From: Bombyx mori | Lineage: Eukaryota > Arthropoda > Insecta > Lepidoptera > Bombycidae | Reading direction: 5' to 3' | DNA: 64,000 nucleotides | Assembly (NCBI RefSeq): GCF_030269925.1 | Contig: NC_085118.1 | Coordinates: 15,373,001 to 15,437,000 of the forward strand | In this document: positions 1 to 13,219 of the stretch, in pieces | Layout: every line of letters begins with the position of its first letter | How positions within the stretch are numbered: the first letter of the stretch is position 1 | Notes under the pieces: generated by a model | What the model was told of the DNA's origin: nothing | The model's database searches: none | What the model saw: the letters and a program-made list of their open reading frames with translations, nothing else | Position numbers and translations under genes: made by a program

Positions 1-184
1 ATTTTCGATTCGTTTCTTTATTGGCGCGGCTTATACCAAGTTTTCACACACTTTGTGCAAATGTAATGGAAACAGGGACTAATTTGACTATTTTAAGTTC
101 ATAAAACCTTAATTGTAGGATTACCTTGAAATCAATTTCTTGAATTAGCTGATCATAAAATATTATTACCTTATTTATTTGCAG

Positions 185-424
185 TTTGCTAATCGATACT
201 CAACATACAGGGTCCCAGATTTGTTTGAAGGTCCCAGAGTAATTTTTAAATTTCTAAGTAAAATAACAAAACCTTTTATGGGAACAATTGCAACAATAGC
301 AGTTCTGCAATTTGTCACTTCTAATGTAATAACTTACTTTGAAATGAAGAATAATTTTACAATTAGAAAGAAAATTTCGGCAATAGAAAAAAAAATTATG
401 GCTGAGCAAGGTTTGGACTTTTAG
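185..424 (+). CDS. 3' terminal exon of an unidentified single-pass membrane protein gene (partial)
   Basis: The exon opens after a TTTGCAG acceptor at 178-184 and runs 80 codons to a TAG stop; the rest of the gene lies upstream of the window. The visible C-terminal 79 residues begin FANRYSTYRVPDLFEG. They contain a hydrophobic stretch of about 20 residues (around MGTIATIAVLQFV) compatible with one membrane span, then a basic and charged tail ending EKKIMAEQGLDF. An ATTAAA signal follows 47 bp after the stop. I do not recognise the family. The shape, one membrane segment near a short charged C-terminus, would suit a small organelle or ER membrane protein, but that is inference. The reading frame is well formed and has no stop, so a real terminal exon is more likely than a chance ORF. 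Confidence 0.6.
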   Translation, partial: FANRYSTYRVPDLFEGPRVIFKFLSKITKPFMGTIATIAVLQFVTSNVITYFEMKNNFTIRKKISAIEKKIMAEQGLDF

Positions 425-470
425 TTTAAAGTTATATAATTTTTTTTTGTTATCTATAGTTTTATGTTAG

Positions 471-476
471 ATTAAA
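471..476 (+). promoter_or_regulatory. candidate poly(A) signal ATTAAA
   Basis: ATTAAA lies 47 bp downstream of the stop codon of the partial gene at the left edge, in AT-rich sequence. It is a common variant poly(A) hexamer, and its placement fits a short 3' UTR. Confidence 0.35.
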
Positions 477-589
477 CGTTGAAGTTAGTGTTTTGTGTAT
501 TATTTACCTTATTCATAAAGCCTCTGTCTCCCAACCGAATATCTAGTACTCACTACAACTAACCAAATTGGACAACCGTGTCCTTAGTT

Positions 590-712
590 CGGGTTTTTTA
601 AAGTTAGTTTAAGTACAACTAACAGCACCTCTCGCAGCAAACGTTCCAACTCCTTACAAATTTGAGTTAACTTTTACGATGGAGAACGTTAAAAAACTCG
701 CACTAAGCACAC
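590..712. mobile_element. partial copy of palindromic MITE (family A)
   Basis: The sequence contains the diagnostic inverted arm (AACTTTTACG..GAGAACGTTAAAAAACTCGCACTAAGCACAC) together with a degenerate version of the central GCAAACGTTCCAACTCC block. It matches the complete copies at 23711-23873 and 33249-33418. The left arm is badly decayed. Confidence 0.55.
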
Positions 713-884
713 TGCTTGGCCGCTTGGCGACAGAAGATTGCTATATCAATTATGTTTATTATATGAAGTCTTGTGAGCCCACAGGTAAATACTACCACTC
801 TGTCTATTACAACCATGAAACAATAATGCATTTCAGTTCCAAGAGTATGACAGCTGCTATATAGTTGCGACTCAGTCCTCATGT

Positions 885-970
885 TTCTAGGTGGATTTTG
901 GCATTCACGCTGTGATGTCTATAGGCTCTGGTAACTACTAACACCAGGTGGACCATGAGCTCATATGGAT
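885..970 (+). mobile_element. degenerate Bm1 SINE 3' fragment
   Basis: The stretch around GATGTCTATAGGCTCTGG and ACACCAGGTGGACC matches the distal part of the Bm1 body seen intact elsewhere in the window, but it is heavily diverged. Confidence 0.45.
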
Positions 971-1734
971 CCACAATATGATTTAACAAATAAAACACTT
1001 GAGATTTTTAACCTATATTATTTAATTTTTTATGAATTACAAAAAATGGACAATAAACTGCACACATTTTATCAAGGAAATAAAGATTTTCCTTGTGGTC
1101 TTTGAACACATTCAAAATTGTCCCCTGACCCTTATATTTTAAGAATTTCAAAATAACAAAATAAATTACTTTTAATAAAATACAGATTCGTTTTATGTGG
1201 ACTAATCTGGATATCAAATTTTATTAAAAGAAATTGATAGGTATTGATATTATGTACTTAAATTATTATTATTGTTACCCATTTGATTCGCATTTGCCGT
1301 TTCCTATCACTAACTCTTCTCCCAATTAATTACCTCTTCTGAGTAGATGAGAGATTTTAAAAACACAAAAAATATAATTAGAATTTTATTTGAATTGCAA
1401 TGTTCAGATTTTCTTTATTTGCTCTGTCAAATAGTTGTGGCAAACATGAAGCATGTGAGTAACCTTTTTATAGCCCTGCCACAATTAAGAAAGCTAGAAA
1501 ACTAGCTAGTTTTATTTTCATGAATTTGCCAGTATTGTGCCGAAACACTCCTATTGAATGAAAGTTATAATGATTAATTACTTTTTGTATGCAAGTTAAT
1601 TGTAAGCAACACTCATGTTACTTCGACTATCATTGTTATTATAACAACAGACCCAATTTAAAACCATTGAAATAATTTGAACAGTGGTTACTGCAAATTT
1701 AAATTTTTCCTGGGGCCAACGAACTATTTTTTAG

Positions 1735-1815
1735 GGTTGATCGATATTCATCGATGTTTTGGTTTCGATAACATCGACACATCGATTTTATGAGAATAAA
1801 ATATCGAATTATCGA
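1735..1815. other. cluster of ATCGAT / ATCGAA motifs; rest of 713-2900 without recognisable features
   Basis: At least six TCGAT or TCGAA cores in both orientations occur in about 80 bp. A similar but shorter cluster lies at 5313-5385. These could be remnants of a repeat or binding sites for a TATCGATA-type factor (DREF/BEAF-like in Drosophila); neither is established. Apart from this and the listed repeat fragments, 425-2900 is AT-rich and contains no gene I can support. Confidence 0.4.
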
Positions 1816-3082
1816 AACGTCCATATATCTTTTAGGGCCATCTAATAGTGGATGTACTTTCTAGCTAGCGAGTCCCTAGTTAGTACAACTATTTTAAACT
1901 AGATGACACTGATTGACGTAATCGAAGTAAGCCGTACTACATAAATGTGTGTAACATTAAGAAAATGTAAATTGTGAAGTGTGATGTCGGAGACAAGTCC
2001 AATAATTAAACATCGATCATCCCTATTATTTTTAACTAACCAAGTTCGTCATTCGTAAAAAGTTAATTCTTTCATATAACTCCTAGCCTATCTATCAAAA
2101 CAACAATACTTACTATATTTTTAAGATAAAGCCGAAAAAAGTATTTGTTAAAGCCTCGTTTGTGAATATATTAGAAGAATAGATAGTTCCAATTTTATGA
2201 TTGGAGGATAGAGTAGATCCGAAAGAGAGAATAGTGATTGAAAAAGTAATCAAATGACATTGGCATTTCATCAGGATGTCATTGCCGAAAATAGTATCAT
2301 CAATGAAATAGTCGTGAACAATTATTTTTATTTTATCCATACAATTCACACGTGACTCTTTACGTTCACTTTTTTTCTTGGAGTTTACATTTCAATTTAA
2401 TTAAAAAAAAAGACGCGTTGTTTAATATGTTTGTTCATGATTAAGTAACAATACCAGTTTCTTCTGCAGTTCTATTAGTTCTACCCTCCATATTCACATT
2501 CCAAACCAATACAGCCGATAATATTTTTTTTATTTGACAGAAAAAAAATTGTTAGCATTCATCAGAATGTAACAGTTATGTAAAATTTCAGGATTCTCTT
2601 AAAAACATAGTATGAAGATACACAAGAAAACAATCATATAAACAAACGTAACAGACGTAAATGCTAATATGCGATTACAATTAATCTCGATATTTGAATT
2701 TCTCACTTTTCCCGCTTATAAAAATATTTTGATGTCATTTATGGGTAAGTGTGGCCGTAATAAAAATAAAAATAGATATAATTTAATTTAACCGTAAATA
2801 CTGAACTTAAAAGATTTTTACTCCAAATATTGTCTATTTATTGTATGTTTGTGTATTTTAGTGCAGTGTTTATATTTTATGGTACCGAACTTTTCTCATT
2901 TAAAAGTACAGTACTTGCAGACGAATTTGTCAAAACTTGAACTTCGGACCGGTAACTAACGATCAATTGCTCAGAACGAACCGTATTGGTATAAGGGGGC
3001 AGCAATGTAACGTAAAAATCGATACAAGATACACTAATCAATATTTTTTTAACCCTATGACTGCCATGTGGGTTCAATCCCG

Positions 3083-3343
3083 ATTCTGCAGGATAGCCGT
3101 CGGAGCACCATGGTTCCTGAGGAACGTGGATCTCCACGATGACCTGGAGCTCGACCCCGTCAGTAAGTATCTACAGTCGGCATCGCTGCGCCACTTCGCG
3201 AAGACGGCACGACATGAGAACCCTCTTGTCGTGGCCGCTGGAAACTACATACCCGATCCTGTAGATCGAATGGTAAACCGTCGACGTCGCCGAAAGCACG
3301 TCATCACGGATCCTCCTGATCCATTAACGTTGCTTTTAGATTA
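3083..3343 (+). pseudogene. C-terminal remnant of Jockey/BMC1-type LINE ORF2
   Basis: An open frame encodes about 85 residues (RIAVGAPWFLRNVDLHDDLE through DPPDPLTLLLD, then TAG). This is the characteristic C-terminus of Jockey-clade LINE polyproteins: a conserved APW.L.N..L..DL segment and a terminal RRRRRKHVITDPPDPLT tail. Everything upstream (endonuclease and reverse transcriptase core) is missing, so this is a 5'-truncated insertion. Other copies of the same 3' tail lie at 19297, 37597, 45451, 53543 and 56943. Confidence 0.65.
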
Positions 3344-3640
3344 GAATAGAAATAAATTTTAATAAAACTGAATTAAAAATAGTGTAAGAAAAAATTATTT
3401 TATTGTAAAAGAAAGCGTGGGGTGCATGGTATCAGTAGTTATAAATATTTTATGAACAGACGTGAGTAGAAGGGTTAGTTTGATAATATCCTGAAAAGCT
3501 ATCCACACTTTTTTTTACAATAAAATAATTTTTTCTTACACTATTTTTAATTCAAATTTATTAAAATTTACTTTCTATTTTTTAGTTGGATTGTATATAA
3601 AAGCGTATTTGTTAATTTTTTTAAACTATTATTTATTAAT
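3343..3640. repeat. AT-rich foldback repeat, family B, copy 1
   Basis: The left arm (AATAGTGTAAGAAAAAAT..TATTTTATTGTAAAAG) reappears inverted at the right end (CAATAAAATAATTTTTTCTTACACTATT). The middle contains GCGTGGGGTGCATGG and TAGTTATAA. Homologous copies lie at 24690-24958 and 32090-32398. The palindromic form suggests a MITE. Confidence 0.55.
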
Positions 3641-3651
3641 GGGTGTTTTAG

Positions 3652-4434
3652 TATTTTGAGTCTCTTAGAAAAATATTCATACTTAGTATTCGGATTCGTC
3701 TTTCCCAGTCTACTAGATATTCCGGTGCCTTAGTAACAGATATCGACATCATTACTTCAGTGCGCAACTAAAGGCACCGATGACCCACATGGCAATCAAA
3801 GGGTTAAATGCTAATTAATTATTAAGGTAGGTTTGTACCCTACAGACTACTCGATGGTGAGTGCCACACATGCTCATGGACATCAGCACTGCTATTGTTA
3901 TTTATATATATGTTAACTATTATTTGTTAGTGTTTTTTTTTATTGCTTCAATGGGTGGACGAGCTCACAGCCCACTTAGTGTTAAGTGGTTACTGGAGCC
4001 CATAGACATCTACGACGTAAATGTGCCACCCACCTTGAGATATAAGTTCTAGTCTCAAGTATAGTTATAACGGCTGCCCCATCCTTCAAACCGAAACGCA
4101 TTACTGCCTCACGGCAGAAATAGGCAGGGTGGTGGTACCTACCCGCGCGGACTCACAACAGGTCCTACCACCAGTAAAAAGTGTATTAGCATTTCGAGTC
4201 TCTTAGAAATATATTCATACTTAGTATTCGGATTCGTCTTTCCAAAAGTCTACTAGATATTCCGGTGCCTTAGTAACAGAAATCGACAACATTACTTCAG
4301 TGCGCAACTTAGAGCACCGATGACCCACATGGCAATCAAAGGTTTAAGTACTAATTCATTATTATGGTGTGGGGGAATACAAACTACTCGATGGTGAGTG
4401 CCACAGGTGCTCATGGACGTCAGCACTGCCATGA
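3652..4434. repeat. about 245-bp direct repeat pair flanking a Bm1 SINE
   Basis: 3652-3898 and 4186-4434 are close copies in the same orientation. Both contain GGATTCGTCTTTCC, TACTAGATATTCCGGTGCC and CTACTCGATGGTGAGTGCC. A Bm1 SINE (3932-4175) sits between them. A local duplication followed by a SINE insertion, or recombination between two related elements, would explain the layout. Confidence 0.6.
3932..4175 (-). mobile_element. Bm1 SINE body, minus orientation
   Basis: The Bm1 body runs from its poly(T)/ATTGC end through GGTGGACGAGCTCACAG, GAGCCCATAGACATC, CGAAACGCATTACTGCC and GGTGGTACC to the ACTGGTGGTAGGAC end, read on the minus strand. The tRNA-like head is absent (5' truncation). Confidence 0.8.
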
Positions 4435-4700
4435 GCACAGCTGAGCACTCCCTACCGCTTAGGAATATATTCAAAATTTCGTTCGAAAGAGAAATGCCGT
4501 TGCTAATAGTTCATTGCAGAACCGGATGGTACGTGGCAAAAATTATCTCTAAAAACGAACTGTATACGTGTGCAGCATATCCGAGCAATTTGAATGAACT
4601 TTGCTCCGTCGTCAAGCGGTGCGGAAGTAAGATGGACATCGTGAAATTATCTCGAAACGATTTCTCAGAGCACTCGTTTCGTTGGCAGCGTTGTGTGCTT
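4380..4700 (-). mobile_element. diverged 3' end of LINE family B, minus orientation
   Basis: ACGTGGCAAAAATTATCTC, GTCGTCAAGCGGTGCGG and TTTCTCAGAGCACTC align in order with the 3' part of the antisense LINE at 40983-44640 (its WNKLPSTVFLERYD region). The fragment is too diverged to keep an open frame. Confidence 0.5.
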
Positions 4701-4806
4701 ACAGCGCCCCTAGCGGCAAACGTAAGTAAACATTCCGAGTTCATACAAATTTTATTTAACTTTTACGCTATCGAGAACGTTAAAAAGCTCGCACTAAGCA
4801 CACCGA
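4700..4806. mobile_element. partial palindromic MITE family A
   Basis: AGCGCCCCTAGCGGCAAACG, followed by the right arm TTTTACGCTATCGAGAACG and ACTCGCACTAAGC-like end, matches the complete copy at 33249-33418. The left arm is missing. Confidence 0.6.
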
Positions 4807-4869
4807 AGTCCGGAGCGTCTACGTTCGATGCCGTCAAGTTAGTCTGCAGGTACTATAGTGATGTACTGA

Positions 4870-5995
4870 GCATGTTTCGATACTATATAACTTTTCATAG
4901 AATTTAAATCAATTTTTGCATCTTTGTAGAAGTTTACGTTACATATTGTCTTTAATTAATCGATTTAGTGTACAGCTATTAAACTTCTATGCATTATTCG
5001 TGTTAAATAAAAAAAAATACAAAAAAAATGCTTGTAAATATACTAGCTTTTTTTTTATAAATTTTGCTTTGGTCCTTGGTACTTTCCGAGTATTTGATCA
5101 ACTTTACAGAAATTATTGACACATCAATGAAAAAAACTATGCTAAAAACCAACACTTCACAATCAAATATTATAATAGACGTACCCTGTTTGAAAACGAT
5201 TTTAGATAAAAACATAGCTTACATAATTACGCACTTCCGTGATGTAGTTAATGACAAATTTGTAATAATATACTTTTAATAGGCACACATACAGTATTAA
5301 AACATCAAAATATGTTATCGATAACAAACCTCGTGCGCCATTTAACGATCGATCGCTTCAACTAACATCGATAGCTCGCCACCTAACCCTACCTTACAAC
5401 GAATGATTAGTTATCTCATAATTTCTCATTACTGATATTTTCTTTCAATTATATATTTCTCGATACGGGGTTACCCCTTTATTCAATGGAGAGCTTAACC
5501 ACGACTATTAGTTACTATCTAATAATTTCATGTAAGTACAATGACTTGAAATTAATGAGTCGTTTTTAAGAGATCTTTTATGTATGCAAACGAATATAAT
5601 TCCACAATTAATAGATTGAAGTAAGTGTTTAATTATACAAAGTATAATTGACTTAATTATAAAAACATCTGTTTTTAACAAGTCAATCTAATGAAATATT
5701 AGATTTCTTCATTTTAAATCTGATTTTTTTCAACCACTTCTTGCATTTTAAGCATCTATATTATTATTACACATAATTATCTAACTATTAAGATCCGTTT
5801 ACAATGGAAGAGTGCATCTCACAGAGCTCGGAAGCTGTGACCTCACTAACCAATATTTATACTAACAAAACTTACATTAATTGTAATTACTACAACAACC
5901 ATAGCAGTTCAAAAGTCATATTTTTATCAGTGTCCCACCGAAAACTATCGACAGCATTTTATAGAAACACAAATTATCTCAATTACTCTATTCTC
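4870..5995. other. intergenic AT-rich stretch, no gene seen
   Basis: This is low-complexity AT-rich DNA with a small TCGAT-motif cluster at 5313-5385 (TTATCGATAAC and ACATCGATAG). The short open frames here have biased, uninformative translations and no splice or homology support. Confidence 0.5.
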
Positions 5996-5998
5996 TGA

Positions 5999-6004
5999 TT
6001 TATT
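5999..6004 (-). promoter_or_regulatory. poly(A) signal AATAAA of AMMECR1
   Basis: AATAAA on the minus strand lies about 205 bp past the AMMECR1 stop codon and is the first canonical hexamer downstream. Confidence 0.55.
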
Positions 6005-6209
6005 CTGCAACTCTAGGATCTTCAGCAAGATAAAAACTTCCACGGGAGACAGGTCAATGTACCAGTTAATGCTAGCAAAACTGTGACTGACCAGGAAGGA
6101 GACAGGCCGATAGATTCAATTGTCGAACACTGATGGATCCACAAGCAACATTAGATGTAGAGTTGCCAGCGTTGAGAGCTCCGTAGTAAGGGCTCTCGAA
6201 TGGCGGGCG

Positions 6210-8569
<2,360 letters not shown>

Positions 8570-8848
8570 CGTAGATAAATGCTAGGATAATTTGCTAAAT
8601 AAACTATTTTTATCACAAATTCCCGTGAAACTAGCTATTCTAAAGTAAAGAACAGGGGGGTGCAACTCCCATACAAAGGAAAAGAACATTCAACTAGCGT
8701 CATCTTTAGGAACCGGCGAGGTCATTTTTGAAACGTTTTGGCCTTAATGAACTAATAAACTCACTAGATGGCAGATACGAGTTCTGACCATGGAGTTAAT
8801 AAGTCTCTATGGTTCTGACTCAATAAAAAAGGTTAGCGTACTTTGAAG

Positions 8849-9768
8849 CAGTGCTTCCACTTTTAGGGAATTCTCCCTTTTTTAGGGAAAAATAGCTGAT
8901 ATTTTGGATGATAAAGACAATTTAAAAAATACCAGGATTTAGGATATTTCGGGGTAAAAAGCAAAGCCTATACTAGTAACTGTTGTGAATTTTAAAATAA
9001 ACGATAATTAAAGTAAAACAATGGACATTTTATTTTATGGAGAGAGTATGACATTAAGTCGAGTTGACAAGTAAAAGAATAAAACAGAGTTGTGTATAAA
9101 AACTATAAAGAAGGTTTGATTCAACAGTAACGCTCTAGTAAAGTAAATCATAGATTAAGCCACTGCTTTTTTCTTAGGGATTCCCCAGAATCCCAATAAG
9201 TATAATCCGCCGAACTTTTATTTACCTATTTTCGTTGATGTCACCAGAACTTACTTGTATTGTAATATACAGGTACTTCATGTACCATGAAAGATTATCA
9301 TGGTAATTTCATTTACGAAAACCTTGTAATTGTCATTTCACTTTTGCTAGCAGTTCCTTCTTCAAAGACTGAGGTGGAAAGATTATTCAGTGTTCTCAAA
9401 TGTAAAAACTGACAAAAGAAACAGGCTTTCTAATGAAACCCTGAACGGCTTGCTTCATAGAAAGTTCCCAACTTTGCCAGCAAACAATTGCTCAATTTTA
9501 GAACCGAACAGTGTTAGGTTGTGTGCAGCAAAAGAATATAAAAGCAATGCGTCGACTTCCTTGAAAATTCTAATCCTATAGATCTATGATCTTCTGGGGG
9601 CGTTTATATTATATATACCTACATTAAATAATATGCTGTGGTTTATTTTCTGTATTTTATTTATGCTTTCTATATAAAGGATTTATGAAAGTTGTCTAGG
9701 AAATTTTAGGGAAAATTCAAAAGAAACTAGGGTAAAATGTGTTAAAAAAAACGTAAGTGGAAACACTG
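8849..9768 (+). mobile_element. decayed hAT transposon with 8-bp target-site duplication
   Basis: The element begins CAGTGCTTCCACTT and ends with the inverted match of CAGTGTTTCCACTT. It is flanked on both sides by the 8-bp direct repeat CTTTGAAG (8841-8848 and 9769-9776). CAGTG termini and an 8-bp duplication are diagnostic of the hAT superfamily. Length is 920 bp, far below an autonomous element. The inside retains a transposase C-terminal remnant. The element lies just upstream of AMMECR1, about 280 bp from its start codon. Confidence 0.88.
9341..9580 (+). pseudogene. hAT transposase C-terminal dimerisation region, frameshifted
   Basis: One frame reads AVPSSKTEVERLFSVLKC. After a shift the next frame reads VKTDKRNRLSNETLNGLLHR and continues to a stop at 9580. 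Together these cover the hAT C-terminal dimerisation motif (S..EVER.FS....KT.KRNRLS.E.L..LL). The frameshift and the missing N-terminal catalytic region make it non-functional. Confidence 0.75.
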
Positions 9769-9776
9769 CTTTGAAG

Positions 9777-12599
9777 TTTTCAAAATTCCAGGGCCGTAAA
9801 ACAATCTTAAAAAAAAAAAAAAGTTTTCAAAATGTCGTAACGATTTAATTTTTTAAATCGTTTTTTTTTTGTCTTGGTGTGAGTTATTTTACGTTGTAGT
9901 ATTAATTTAGAGCATCTTTTAGCTTTATGAGAATATTAGACGATTAGACATTGAGAAACTCCGTTTTGAATTCTCTTTAGACATAACTTGGCTCCAATAC
10001 TTTTTTCTTCGTTAGCGTTTCGTAAGCCTGTGTAACTATTTTCATTTCTTACAGAAAGTTTATTATTAAAAATCAGCATGCCTCGAAGAACGAAAATGAA
10101 ATGCTATTTCGGATGCCTTGATAACGGTGAGCTTACACTATTTTCCCGGTATATTATTTGCTAACAGAATTATTATTCATAATATAATTAAATGAATTAG
10201 CACCAACTAATCCTTCCTATTTCTGCTGCCTAGCTATCATATATGTTAAGTTTGATCAAAACAGTCGGTATTAAGTCTCGTACTATCACACACACACCTC
10301 AGATAATAAAATTGTCTCGAATGGGTGGAAGTATTTATGTTTTGCAACTCAGCGTATTATATGCTTATTGTCAAGTGGGCCCGAACTAGTTTTTTGGAAT
10401 GATCAATCAGTCATGCTTTCCTGTTTAAATAAAATACAGCACAATTGATCTCACATCCAAAGTTAGATGATGGCATTCACGTTTTGTTTCCTGGTGTTTG
10501 ATAACCAAGTTACACCAAGTGGCCTGTGACCACGTTCATCCTTCTACCCAATATAAAATAATGTTTTTATTTTTGTAGACAAAGGTTTGATAATGACAAA
10601 ATTTTATGGAAAAATTATAAGGAGCACTAAAATGTCTGAAACATGAAAAGATTGATGCACTATATTTGAACCAGAACGTGTTATGTAATATATTAATTTG
10701 TAAGTATGATTACATTAACACTAAATTTTTCATGGTCGTATTTTTTCAACATTTGTTACATACTTAAGATACTTTATTTCTCCGTTTCAGAAGAGAAACT
10801 GATTCAGCAAGGAACGTGAACTCTCAAGGGATCTTAATTTTTTTTAAATATATTTATAATTTTTAAATTAATAATTGAAATAGTTCTTAAGAACTAAATT
10901 GTTTGTTTTAAAATAGGTTGTTTAGTTCTTATAGTTATAATACGTCTTATAGTTACGTTTGAATAGTTGTAATTAGTAAGTTTGTAAATTCTACGAGAAG
11001 ATGATTTTAATTAATGATCAAAAGTCAACGGTCTTCAAAAGCATTATTTGCAATTATTTAGATTAACTGTGGAATATATTTGCTAAGTTGTGTTTTCTGT
11101 ATGAGCAGATATAAATGAAAATGCCCAAACATGATTATGTTTCTTACATTTTCATTATGTGAAATCAATATGCTTGTGACTGAGTATATTAATAATTTAT
11201 TAAAACTTCAGTGATAGACAGCAACACTTATGGCACTGCTGAAGTTTATAAGCACTGGTGACCACTTATCATGAGCCGGGTTGCGTGCTCGTCTGCTGTT
11301 GAGTGCAATAAAAATTTTCGAAACCCTTTCTATTATTTAGATGTAATATTAATGTACATTTAATTTGGATTAAAAGATAAATTTACATTTTATGTTTGCA
11401 TGTGTATGTTTATAATTCATTTGCATGTAACGAACATCAGTTTCTTTTGTGACAAAATGCAAACTAATGGTTTGTAATTAATGTAATTAACTTTAAGATG
11501 ATTTTCTTTCAATCTGCTGTTTGTTTCATCTAGTATTACCAAAGCTAAAGCATCAGAAACGTCAGAATAGAAATAATTTAGATAGGGAATAAAAGTATAA
11601 CTAATGTAATCATGTCTAAAATTACTATAAGCGTCATTAAGTACAAACTATCAATATTTAAGAGTACTTTAAATCATCATTACATTTTTTAAACATTTTT
11701 TGTTTTTTTTTTGTTTTTCAAATCATGTAACAAAACGTTTGTGCAGAACAAAATGTCACATGTTATGAACATGATTGTGGGTTAATCGTTTCTTAAATTT
11801 CTAAATATTTATAAGAATGCTAAGATTAATTTAGTATTCACTTTAGTGTGTGTATTATCTCTACAATGCTAGTTTAAATGACAATTATTGTATGACGAAG
11901 CATAGGTAGTGTTTATAGATGTAATATTTTCACACAAGGTCATGATCTGTCATGATCAACTTTAAGCAAGAACTGCTATCGTTAAGAAACAAATTTATTA
12001 AATTTAATTCAAATTGTCTACTATGTTTGTAATGGAAAGCTGACATGTTTATATTTCGCACAAATGACTTAATTGACATTGAATGATTTGATTATCTAGA
12101 CTTAATTAACTTTTAGATAACTTTCGATTTAATGTGTACGCTAGTAGGATTAATCTAGAGGAGTTATTGTTATTCGAAATTTTATACAATTGTACGTTCA
12201 TACAATCTTTTAACCGAAAATTGTTTGTAATATAGGGAAATTAAATAGCTTACAGAGAATTACAGCTTTTTATTTAAAAAAACTGTTTTCTCTCTGTATG
12301 AAAAGATCTTATCGATTAGAATGCTGAACACAATCAAACATTCCTTAATATCTCATAAGTACTACCGGGAATTTCAGCGATTCTAAACGATAAGATTTTT
12401 TCATAAAGAGAGATTAAAAATATTAAAATTACTAAAAAAGCCACCTGGTGGGGGGTAGGGAGACTAATAATCGACCGTAGCGACGCCTGCTGGACCGGGC
12501 TTTAACTAAAGCAAAAATAAAAATGAGAGTTGCGCATCTATCTCGAATATATTAAGTGTATAATCTATGGTAAAGAAACTAAACACTCTCTCACTCCCA
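9777..12599. other. intergenic AT-rich stretch with no supported gene
   Basis: The sequence is mostly low-complexity AT-rich DNA. The only possible coding signal is a short exon at 10078-10126 with a consensus donor (see findings). No conserved protein, RNA gene or intact mobile element was recognised. Confidence 0.45.
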
Positions 12600-13020
12600 C
12601 AGATTTTTTTTTATATTTTATGACATGGTAACAGAGACCTTTAGGTCATATCTTATTTGGAAAATGTTCATTTTTTAAGGGATTTTATGACCTGGTAACT
12701 GAGACCTTTATGTCAAGTCTTATTTTAATTTATATTCTTATTTTTATGAAAAATGATAATATGGTGTGAAATGAAATGTAATGAAGATGATTAATTTAAG
12801 ACATTAATCAACTGAGATGAAATTAAATGAAATGAAATGGGATGGGATGAAATATAATCTCAGTAAAATGGTGGTCATTTACTGAGATTTTTTCAGTGGA
12901 CTTTTTGGAGGATCCCGAGAAATGACGTCCAGTGCTTTGTTTCATTTTCCCACATTTGTGCACTTTCACAGATATTAAACAGTTTATAAACCACCGTTAT
13001 TACACATTTAAACCTGAAAG
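12600..13020 (-). repeat. 430-bp dispersed repeat, single copy in inverse orientation
   Basis: It carries TTTTATGACCTGGTAACTGA, AAAATGGTGGTCATTTACT, CTTTTTGGAGGATCCCGAG and CACATTTGTGCACTTTCACA, the reverse complement of the unit repeated three times at 54378-55672 and present once at 62673-63137. This copy ends about 110 bp short of the GGCGGGAA terminus. About 65 bp of the other end is duplicated in front of it. Confidence 0.7.
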
Positions 13021-13144
13021 TATATTTCATACGAGAAATTTTAAAGCAGAGTATTGATTTGAAACAAAATATTATAGCATGCGTAACTGAAACCGACTAA
13101 AAAAAGTTTTTTATTGCTCAAATAAGTGAAAGATCTCATTTCGG

Positions 13145-13200
13145 ACGACCCATCTGGTGTTAGAGCGCTTACCAGAGCCCATAGACATCAACAACGTAAA
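13145..13200 (-). mobile_element. short Bm1 SINE fragment
   Basis: CCCATCTGGTGTTAGAGCG and AGAGCCCATAGACATCAAC match the 3' portion of Bm1 in minus orientation over about 55 bp. Confidence 0.5.
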
Positions 13201-13219
13201 GCCGGTACCCGTCATAATG

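Larger units (their letters stand above)
3049..3806. mobile_element. piggyBac-like TTAA-bounded composite repeat
   Basis: The ends are inverted copies: TTAACCCTATGACTGCCATG at the left and, on the opposite strand at the right, TTAACCCTTTGATTGCCATG. TTAA boundaries and a CCCTTTGACTGCCA-like terminus are typical of piggyBac-like elements. The interior is not a transposase: it holds the C-terminal end of a Jockey-type LINE (3083-3343) and a foldback repeat (3343-3640). The copy therefore looks like a non-autonomous or composite element. A related terminus lies at 32413-32560 and another at 4290-4350. Confidence 0.45.

Noticed and set aside
5804..5998. 64-codon plus-strand open frame upstream of AMMECR1
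   Set aside because: Composition is Asn/Tyr/Ser-rich as expected from AT-rich DNA; it overlaps the AMMECR1 3' end on the other strand, and there is no homology.
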